Positions 44,700-54,700 of a DNA stretch of 64,000 bases are shown here, one piece after another (the first letter of the stretch is position 1; each line of letters begins with the position of its first letter). Both the position numbers and the translations under genes were made by a program. The stretch covers positions 56,384,270 to 56,448,269 of the forward strand of contig NC_058189.1 of NCBI RefSeq assembly GCF_907165205.1. The letters run 5' to 3'. This stretch comes from Coccinella septempunctata. Its lineage: Eukaryota; Arthropoda; Insecta; Coleoptera; Coccinellidae. A model generated the notes under the pieces. The model worked only from the letters and a program-made list of their open reading frames with translations. It searched no databases and was not told where the DNA came from.

Positions 44700-46390
44700 T
44701 TTTTTCTTAAAAATCGTAAAGACCGAACGGTTGCACCGATCTCCGATGAAATTTCGAAATTGATCACTAAAAGGGATGCTTTTTTAGATGTCATATAATA
44801 ATCTACGATTATTTTTCTAGGAGATACGTGTGTCGAAAATTGTTTTTGGAAAAATTCCCAGAAAGATGGAGTCGGTTAAATATTCGTCAAGAACGAACGG
44901 TTGCACCGAGATTCATTCTTAGACGAATTGCACTTCTACAATGTGTATCACATCAAGCTCTAAGACAATTTTTCTGGAAGATGCGTGTCTCGAAAGTCAG
45001 TCAAAACTTCCTCAAAACCGAACGGTTGCACCGTGATGGATGAAATCTTGAAAGTTGCTCCTTCACAACATTTAGATCTACGATAATTTTGAGTTGATCC
45101 CAAAAAGATGGGATCAGTAAAAACTTCCTCAAGATCGGAGGATTGTGCCGAGATGGATGAAATTCTCAGATTTATTACAAGAGTTACTCTTTCAGAATAT
45201 GTATCACATTTCTATTTAGGGTTACTTTTATTGAGATATAAACGACTCGAAATCTGACCTTCGGAAAATCCTGAAAAAGATGGGTTCACTTAAAAATTCG
45301 TTAAGACCGAACGGTTGCGACGAGATGGATGAAATTCTCAGATTTATTACTAAAAGAGTTGCTCTTTCAGAATATGTATCACATTTCCATCATCTGTTAC
45401 TTTTATTGAGAGATAAACGACTCGAAATCTGACCTTCGAAAAATCCTGAAAAACATGAGTTCAGTTAAAAATTCGTCAAGACCGAACGGTTGCGTCGAAA
45501 AGGATAAAATTTTCAGATTTATAACAAGAAGAGTTGCTATTTGAGAATATGTATCACATTTTCTCTACGTTTACTTTTATTGAGAGATAAACGACTCGAA
45601 GGGTGACCTTCGAAAAATCCTGAAAAACATGAGTTCAATTAAAACTTCCTCAAGATCGAACGGTTGCGCCGAGATGGATGAAATTCTCAGATTTATTACT
45701 AAAAGAGTTGCTCTTTCAGAATATGTATCACATTTCCATCAACTGTTACTTTTATTGAGAGATAAACGACTCGAAATCTGACCTTCGAAAAATCCTGAAA
45801 AACATGGGTTCAATTAAAAATTCGTCAAGACCGAACGGTAGTGCCGTGATGGATGAAATCTTGAGATTTATAACTAGAGGAGTTGCTCTTTGAGAATATG
45901 TATCACATTTCCATCTACGGTTACTTTTATTGAGAGATAAACGACTCGAAAGGTGACCTTCGAAAAATCCTGAAAAACATGGGTTCAATTAAAAATTCGT
46001 CAAGACCGAACGGTAGTGCCGTGATGGATGAAATCTTGAGATTTATAACTAGAGGAGTTGCTCTTTGAGAATATATATCACATTTCCATCTACGGTTACT
46101 TTTATTGAGAGATAAAGGACTCGAAAGGTGACCTTCGAAAAATCCTGAAAAACATGGGTTCGGTTAAAAACTCGTCAAGACCGAACGGTAGTGCCATGAT
46201 GGATGAAATCTTGAGATTTATAACTAGAAAAGTTGCTCTTTCAGAATATGTATCACATTTCCATCTACGGCTACTTTTATTAAGAGATAAAAGACTTGAA
46301 AGCTGAGATGGGTTCAGTTAAAAATTCGTCAAGACCTAACGGTTGTGCCGAGATGGATGAAATCTTGAGATTTATCACAAGAAGAGTGAA
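44700..46390 (+). repeat. Tandem satellite, ~175-bp unit
   Basis: The anchor GACCGAACGGTTGCRCCGAG recurs at about 44721, 44891, 45016, 45134 (diverged), 45305, 45480, 45654, 45829, 46004, 46179 and 46333. The central spacings are 175, 174, 175, 175, 175 bp; outer units are deleted or diverged. Other unit words are AATATGTATCACATTTCCAT and TTATTGAGAGATAAACGACT. The central copies are very similar, which implies recent homogenisation. No ORF spans the units. Confidence 0.93.
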
Positions 46391-46454
46391 ATTTCTTTAC
46401 AAAATTACTTAACGAGCTTAGGTTAATACAACCACCTGCGAACATACAAGAGGT

Positions 46455-46518
46455 TTTTTTACATACCGTATCTCAGACGTCTCATATATGAGACGTCTGA
46501 GATACGGTATGTAAAAAA
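46455..46518. repeat. Perfect 64-bp palindrome
   Basis: Two 32-base arms with no spacer: TTTTTTACATACCGTATCTC then AGACGTCTCATA, followed by its exact inverse, with the centre between 46486 and 46487. It can extrude a cruciform or encode a 32-bp hairpin. It lies between the satellite and the Helitron-like element. Confidence 0.95.
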
Positions 46519-46617
46519 TTGCTCTCCAAAACTCCCTGGTATAAATTTTCAGCAGTATGTTTTTTCTAGTTCGGCCAGAAGAAGTTCTAGTGGACGGTCT
46601 ACGTCAAATACCACTAA

Positions 46618-46887
46618 TCTATATTAATAAAAGAGGATCTATGGTTTACTTCAAAATGCTTTATTGTTCAAACGATCGCACCAAATTGGACAATTCTTTT
46701 TTTGTTGTGTTTATTATTGTTAGGGCAAGGTTTATATAACAAAATATTCCCAAAAAAAATTGTACAGAACAGAAAAAAAAGGCATTCCTTTTTCTTACGA
46801 CCAATCGAGCAATCACGATGAGTTAGTTATTATTATCTACCCTAGAAATAATTTAAATGGCAAAACTAGGTATGCCGGGTCAGCTAG
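46618..46887 (+). mobile_element. Probable non-autonomous Helitron (270 bp)
   Basis: Starts TCTATATTAATAAAAGAGG after an A and ends TATGCCGGGTCAGCTAG before a T. A 5'-TC, a 3'-CTAG, insertion between A and T and no target duplication all fit Helitrons. A short stem (GGCA..TGCC) lies just before the end, weaker than usual. No Rep/helicase coding sequence. Confidence 0.6.
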
Positions 46888-48633
46888 TATATCATATTGC
46901 TCCAAAATTTCAACTTCATAAGTCGAATGTAGTCATAATTTACCAGTGACAAATATAAAATATGAACGAATTAAAGAAATATGGATGTCGCAAAATGGTT
47001 CACAGTAAAGCCATGACTTTTAGTTAAGTTCTGGTCATTTAGATCCAAGTAAGTCATATGAATATTTCACTGTGAAAATTTTGTGGAGGTTACAATTTTT
47101 CTCCATGCTCGATTCCAAATATTTATTACTGGAAGTATTAATGAAAAATAAGTACTCTTCTCCGGTTTAGTTATGAACTGTTTTCATCGTAAATGATACT
47201 TGAATTCCCGCAACTCCAATAAACTGTTTCGATGCCGTTCAATGAGGAATCAAAATATTATTTTTCAATTCTGTCAATCTTAATTCGATTCTTATTCCGC
47301 TTCCCAATAAATCCTATACGCATTCCCGAATCGATTAAACTCTATCGGTTACCGAGGTAATAACACACCCCCGAAATGATATTCGATAAAAATCTGCAAA
47401 TTTGATACCTTGTCGAGTGCCAATTTACCGAAATCAAGTAAAAGAAAATAATGGGGGAACAGCGCGATAATAGAAAGAAGAAATTATCAAGTAGGCTGAT
47501 CCTTCTGGAGGGTATAAGAAGGTTGGCCATGCCCAGCAGATCTCTAAGCGAGGGTACCGTAATGGTGAGTCCTTTCTTTCAAGTTGAAAAATACAATACA
47601 CTATAATTCAGTAGTGCGGAACCCACAAAATAGGAGACTACCTATAATATAAGACAAAGAACCCCGACATAAATAAGAATTAAACCTCTATGATTTTAGC
47701 ATTGATTGAATGATATTTTAATCAACTTTTTCCCAATTATAAAAACTGTAATAGAGTTCTCTCAGTAAACACCTCACCCATCAATGGACTATAAATTTGA
47801 TGATATGAAGAATCTTTTATATTGGACTAAACACAAAATTGTTGATATTTTCAAAATGACCTTTCCTGTTTTGCAACATAACATTTTCAACATTACCATA
47901 AACTACTTAATCAATGCTATCTTAAAGTAGGTACAGTGTATCCCGAATTGCTAGATAGGTGAAAACGTTGAGAGGAGTCATGGGCTCAATTTTCGTGAAA
48001 AGTCTATTTTACGATATCCTCATTTGTCTTGAAGATATAACCAAATTTCGATATTATGTCGATTTCGAAAGTTTGCCATAACTTCTTTATTTTCGAAAAT
48101 ATCTGAAAACGATAAAAACATTCTACAGGAATACGACATTACATTCAACTTTTTTTTATCTCTTGTACTGAGGGTAGAAAAAAAATAACTTCTTTATATT
48201 ACATGCGGATCCTTTTTTGATCTCACGTTATACAAAAAAATATCTCTTCGAAAAAATATACATATCGATATATTACTTCTAAATACTCAAGGCACAATTA
48301 CAATTTTAGTGAAATTCCCATTTTTGATAGAATTATATGAAACCATTGACCACAAAAATGTCCACTCCTAAGAAATCTCCATTTGATAGGAATTAAAACT
48401 TCATTTATCAGCTGAAACATCTATCACTTCAATAAAATCATGTACTTCATGTTACACTCAATCTGAATAAATATCGAGCAGAATTGCTGACCAGGCAATA
48501 GGAATATGCCTTCCCATCTAGTGGTTGTCTATATCCAGGGCAATGCATCTTTTTGGAAATAATCTACAGCAAAAAATTCACTTTTATACTGATTTTGCGT
48601 TGAAGTTGTAAATAATAAATTGACATATATATG
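46888..48633. other. Unassigned sequence containing one candidate exon
   Basis: Apart from the candidate exon at 47451-47564 I see no gene or clear repeat here. Confidence 0.3.
47451..47564 (+). other. Candidate alternative first exon of the dynein gene
   Basis: ATG opens 38 codons (MGEQRDNRKKKLSSRLILLE to SLSEGTVM) ending at a canonical donor GTGAGT in phase 0, compatible with the dynein exon at 54643. The composition is basic and looks coding. There is no polypyrimidine tract before it, which suits a first exon. Linkage to the dynein is inference. Confidence 0.35.
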
Positions 48634-48898
48634 CAGGGTGAGTCTTTGACTCGTACAAATATTTCAATAGTTGATTCTTGAGGTCAAAAGAAACAATTTT
48701 TTCCTACACCATTTTGTGATTCGGCCCTGATAAAAAGATATAGCCATTTTAAGTTTTTATAATGAGCTGTGCCACTGCTGGAAAAACAAAATTACCTTCA
48801 GAATAACTAGGTAAATCTGTGACACTACACATCTGTGGATCTTTTAAAAAGAGTTGAATTCGGTCAAAGTATCGAATTTCTCGAATTTCACAGGTAAT
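48634..48898. mobile_element. Family 1 element, copy C (left part only)
   Basis: Begins CAGGGTGAGTCTTTGACTCG and follows copies A, B and D through TGTGACACTACACATCTGTG, then stops matching near 48898. Truncated. Confidence 0.75.
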
Positions 48899-49182
48899 CT
48901 TAATTTCTGAATATCTAATTTGTATCCCAATAATTGCTCCGAACTGATGTCACGTGATCTCGGGGAGCTGTACTTATCACCTGACGTGGCAAGGCGAAGC
49001 ATCGGTTTTATATTCGTCTTATCAATGACTGGTATCCAAGCGCTATGTATTTTTTCTTCTGTACAAAGTACAAAAGCGGTTGGTTACTAGTGTCATATAA
49101 CACTTTGTCCGCGTCACCCTGTATTTCTCATTCATATTTCTTGAAGAATAATTGTTTTCGCGTTCTTTAAGCAAGCTCTATA

Positions 49183-50015
49183 CACGGTGTATTTGAAGAT
49201 GAGCCTTTTTTTCAACAGAAGATAGAACTGCTCAAAATAAAGCGTTTCACCAAAAATATATACAAAACTTTCAAAATGACAAAGTTGAAAAGAAAATTGA
49301 AAATGATTACTGAAATAGATCCTTTGTTAGCTGAATTATCGCAAAGCAGTGGGAAAAAAGTGATCTACTGATTCGACCATGTGATTTCGTTTAGGATATT
49401 GGCTCGTTCCATATTTACGTGGTTAAGAAAATGGAAACTTAGGATTGCCGAATTGTTCTCATTATTTTTTAGTAACTCACACGATTTTATGAAATGGCTT
49501 ATTTCGATAACAACTGACAGAAGAAACTTAGGACGCAAGTGAAAAAAATAAAATAATACTTCAAAATCTCACCAATAAAATTCGTCTAAATTATTCACGA
49601 ATTTTTTCACAGTGGGCATCACAGTCTTCTTGTTCGAACATTCCAACAATCGTGGAAAAATGGGATGAAATGGAGAAACATAATAGCATTTTTTCAGCAT
49701 AACTAACATAAGCACTTTCAAGAAACTGACTCGATTTTCTACATTATTTTTTTCACCCTGAATTGCACGATACAACAATTATGATTCTCTCAAAAGTGAC
49801 CTGATGCATCTAATCCGATGAACTTGGTACTGAACCATTCATTGTCCAGCCATATGTCTATGTTTTGTTTCGTTTTTGTGATGCCGGTGTTACCTTCCAC
49901 AGTCCCGTACTTGAAATTCAATGAAAAACTTCTAGGAATTGTATCTCACCCATCTGAGACTTATTTGGATGAGTTCTACCTTCTATAAAAAAGCCTCACC
50001 TTTGAAAACACCCTG
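49183..50015. mobile_element. Family 6 inverted-repeat element, copy 2
   Basis: Begins CACGGTGTATTTGAAG and ends TTTGAAAACACCCTG. Largely collinear with 3097-3935 (for example GATATTGGCTCRTTC and CATTCATTGTCCAGCCATAT). Non-coding, flanked by TA. Confidence 0.82.
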
Positions 50016-50492
50016 TATATACCCTAAACATCAGTAACATCACCTCACAATAACTGAAAAGGGTTATCACCATTCTTGCCTGAAGCTGTCAATTGACTAC
50101 CAAATTACTTTAGAGCAACAGATGAAAAAGCTTGAGAAAGCAATACACGATGAAATACTACTGAAAATGGAGCCTCATGATTTAGGAGAATTTTATAGTA
50201 AATTGTAAATTTTTTCTTTTTTTTCAAATTTTTCCGACACTATCTTCTTTTTGGTATTTGTAGTGATTAGAAATAAAGATGCTTCCTATTCTATTCTAAG
50301 CTTTTGAATTGAAAAGTCCCTCTACCTACTTTTGAAAATAATGAGATATTCTAAAACTGAGCTGAAGGTAGGGAAGCCCTGGTTAACATTACAGACTACG
50401 CCTAACGAAATGACACTATTACCATAGTAGATTTTCATCGTCCCTTGGCGCTTTTCCTTTCAAGCTTATTAGCAAATCACGTCATTGAATAG
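50016..50492. other. Unassigned sequence
   Basis: No gene or element boundary seen between the family 6 copy and the next element. Confidence 0.3.
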
Positions 50493-50500
50493 ACATGGCC
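50493..50500. repeat. Left 8-bp target duplication of the 959-bp element
   Basis: ACATGGCC, identical to 51460-51467. Confidence 0.8.
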
Positions 50501-51459
50501 TAAGATGTCTAAAAATATGGTGTATGCACTCGTCAATTTTTGAATGGAATGACATTAGACCAAATCGAAAATAAGAGATTCGTTTCGTGGCGGCGCCACC
50601 ATGTTCTATCCTTGTTCTATGAAAGAAAATCTAATGATACTCTCTCGCTTTATTTTGTTCTGCGTTTATATCGTTCACAGATTACAGTCATCTCTGTGTT
50701 CCTGATCCATCAAAGAATCAGCTGTTAACGAATATTTGTGATTTACACTTGTATTTTCGTTGTAAAAATGAATCTGCAGATATTTCAACACTATAGAAGG
50801 ATTCGAGTACTCCTATTTTTCTTCAAGATAATTTTTGTTTGACAAATTGTATTCGTGAGGAAGGCAATTCAATATGATTTCAATAAAACACAGTTGATTG
50901 GCGAAATATTCAATATATTCAGTTGACTGAAACGCAATTTTCACTATACTTGTGAAGAATATTTGAAGAACAGACTCGAACAGATTAACATATTTCTGTT
51001 TCTATGCTCACAATTCACATTACGTATTTTCAATACAGTTCCTTTATTGCTTAAATATTGCTGAAGTTGCCATAAAACTGTTAGCTCTATCCGTCCCGAA
51101 TGTTCATCTGATTTGGCTCTGCCTCAATTTCCAACAACAAAGGGTGATAGTCCAACAACACCGAATTCTTAGCTGTAGTTCTTGATTGTCCATACAGAAA
51201 ACTGAACGACATGTTCAATAAATGAATATTGTACGACCTTTCTCGAAAGTAATACATTTTCATACACCAATAATCGCTTATAAATACAGCACATTCGCAA
51301 GTCGTAGGAATGCATTCAAATTATTTTCAAATATCATTTGACAACTGTCAATTCCTAAACGGCGCTACCTATAGTGGGAAAAACGAAACTTATCTCTTAT
51401 TTTCGAAGCGGGAAAAACAAAATCTAATCAGTGCATACACCATGTTTTTAGACATCTTA
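50501..51459. mobile_element. 959-bp inverted-repeat element with exact 8-bp TSD
   Basis: Begins TAAGATGTCTAAAAATATGG and ends with the inverse of TAAGATGTCTAAAAACATGG. Inverted homology continues inward in blocks for about 100 bp (CGAAAATAAGAGAT and its inverse, GGCGCC-type blocks). Identical ACATGGCC octamers flank it. An 8-bp duplication suggests hAT- or P-type integration, yet the ends lack the usual CA..TG. No transposase readable. The superfamily is left open. Confidence 0.8.
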
Positions 51460-51467
51460 ACATGGCC
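51460..51467. repeat. Right 8-bp target duplication of the 959-bp element
   Basis: ACATGGCC, an exact match to 50493-50500. Confidence 0.8.
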
Positions 51468-51765
51468 AATTTGTTAACGTCAAAACCGCTAATCAGGATC
51501 TGGGCTAATTTCAGGGCACATAAACTTCACACATGCTTTAATAGATCTTGTTCGTTAGATGGTGCCAAGCAGAAACCTCGCGAGCTATTTACCCAAGAAA
51601 AAAATCATTTCCACCACGACCAGAATGGAAATAATTCTCGGGCTTGATACGTGGAACGCGAGCGTCGCGTGTTTTAATTTTCGGCAACTTTCAGTTGTGA
51701 GAGGTGTCTCTCTGAGTCGAGTGGAGATCTTTGATTTTTTCTGACTTATCGGGGTTTTACATGTG

Positions 51766-54700
51766 ATGTTCGTATCTGGAATACCGATCCACTCGGATTC
51801 CGATAGTGATTTGGACGATTCCGATCTCGATCCTTTGGAGTTGCTTGCGGTGAGGAACCTATAATTACATAATTGGCTTTTGGTGACATAAAAAAAATGT
51901 ACAGGGTGTAAATGAATAGTTGCGAAACACTTCAGGCCGTGATTAATTGTGTGGGTCTTTCATACAATTATTTTCTTCTTTATTTGAGTAGCCCCTGCTC
52001 AGATACAGCTCCCTGAATATGGCACCTGAAAAGCAATCATAAATTTAAGAGATTTAAAGATACCAGAAAACTGACTGAAATTGGGCGATAAGGAGATAAG
52101 GCAATCAAAAAAAATTTGTGGAGTTCCCTTCTATAGTTGCATTTATATTATACCTTTGAGAAGTTAGTTTTTGTTAGTTTGTTTCATTTTGAACCAATTA
52201 AGGTCTCCTGCAATTTTTGCTGTAAGAAATGGTTTTGAAAAAGAATTATTTTATCACAATCACATAGCATGAGTCGTATAGGGTGGAATCATCTTCGAAC
52301 TTACATTTATTTAGTACGCTAATACCATGCTGAAATCATTGGGGAAAACAACACAACAAAAAAAAATTTTTGTATGATCTTCTCGCTAACAATTTCCACT
52401 CAATTTCAGTTTTCTAGTTTCTAACTGAGATATTTTAGACATCTTTTTTGTAACAATAAGAAAATTCAAAATTTTGTTCAAATATTTCAACAGTACATTC
52501 TTGAGGTCAAAAGAGGAAACACGTTTTTCCCCTACCATTTTTTCCGAATCAGCTTAGTTTAAAAGATACAGGCTGATGAAAACCATTAAAAAATGTTATT
52601 TTTATTTCGTTTTCGAATGGCTGAATGCAACTCTGTTTGAAAGATCCACAGATGTGTACTGTCATAGATTTAGCTCGTTATTCTGAAGGGAATGCAGGGA
52701 ATGCATATAGATAGATCATTATGAAAACTTAGAATGGCTATATCTTTCTTATCAGAGCTGAATCGGAAAAAATGGTATTGGAAAAAAGTATTTCTTTTGA
52801 GCTGAAGAACCTTCTGCTAAAATATTCGTCCTGTTTAACACAATTTCTTGAAAAAAAGGCTTTGATGAGTCGGTGCCTATAATACGTTCACTACTGTTTT
52901 GAGTTTTCTCATTATGACCATTACGTACCATAAAAATATCAAAAATAGAACAAAGAATCCAACTGTTAAAACTAAGTTGTACGCTATCTAATGAATACTT
53001 GAATGTCTTATAAAATAAAAGTATTCTTCATACTTTCTCGATTCCGATGTTCAAAAAAAGTCCCGGTGAAATTTTAAAAATTGGGTACTTTGGCTGAATA
53101 CAACTATGTTTAAAAGATCCACAGATGTGTACTCTAACAGATTTAGCTTACTATTGGAAGGTTAGTTAGAAGCTAATCTTGTTTTTCAAGGGGTGGCACA
53201 GCTCATTTAAAAATTTAAAATGGCTACATCTTCTTATCAGGGTCGAATCGAAAAAAGTTGTATGGGAAAAAAGTGTTTCTTTTGACCTCAAGAAACTACT
53301 ATTGAAATATTTGTACGAGTCAAAGACTTGCCCTGTATTTCATAACTCAGATTAAAATTTTTTTTCATCTGACATTTGCTGAATTTGAAGATTTAATAGG
53401 CAGTTTTGGTTTTGTTTTTCCAGGTTCATAATGAAGGTACTACATTGAACATTTTACATTTTCCTGTTCTATATTTGTTAGTGGAACTCAAGGTGGCATG
53501 CATAAATGTTGCATGAATTTTCTCGGTTTCAAAATATACAGAAAGATATACAAGGTGAATCGGAAAAGTCAAGCTCTTCTTACTGCCCTTACTATATTCG
53601 GCATTGCGTAAATGATGTTATCAATGGAAGTTTGAGGAATGTTTTGCCACATGTCCGTCGAAGCATTGGCTGTGGTAATGTCTGCAGTGGGTCAGATAAG
53701 CGGTGTAATTGCTGTGGCATAGCAGAACAGACATGTTTAAAACAATTTTTGTCTATACTCTCGAGAGGCAGCGTGCCAATCCATTCGGTTAGTACCTTGC
53801 ATTTACCCTTTTCTGGGACTATTTTTTTGGTCCTTGCATTTTTAGATAATATGTATCAAATTAGTAGGTATTCTTTGCTGCCTTTTAACGAAAAAGGGAC
53901 TTTTGATATATCATCCCAAAATCAACCTGTTCTGAATAATTCAAGTTTAAAGACATGTTCGTCTTTCACGAGTTTTTCTTCAGCAAGGTGAAACAAGATT
54001 GACTCAGCATTATTCAGAATCACTACACTAGTGTGTGGTGAATGAACTCACAACACAGACTTGACATCATTTACTGAATAAATTGGAAGATTGATAAATG
54101 TTGGTGGTTCATCATGATAGAGGAGAAAAATTCCTTTTTTCCCACAATCTTTAATAGGTGTTGAAGACGAGTACAGTTTCGAGACTTTTGAAGTCATAAA
54201 AAGATACAAGCTACAATGTTATAATACTGAAAAATTTCTGTTATATAAAGACCTATCTTCTTAAATCAGGATTCGGCTGATTTTTAAGATAGGTCTTTAT
54301 ATGACAGACATTTTTCAGTATTATAATATTGTAGCTTGTATCTTTTTATGACTTGAAAATGAGACTGTTTTGAAAACTATATACTTAGTCGTCATTAACA
54401 CAAAGATTGTGGAGCAAAAGGACTTTTTCTCCCCATTCATCATTTACTGAAGTAAATGATGATAAAGTTTTTTTTTTAACATAACTTCCGAAATGGTTTA
54501 ACCTAATGAATTCAAATTCTGCATTTTGAGGGTACCAAGATAAGTTACCCACATATTTTTCTATCACACGTTGGATTTCCGTATCGAAAAATAAGAATGG
54601 AAAATTATAGGCATATATTTAGAAAATTATTGATAATTACAGAGAAGGAGGGAAGAATGCGAACGAAAAGCCAGGCGGGGGGAAATGGACCCCCGTCTGG

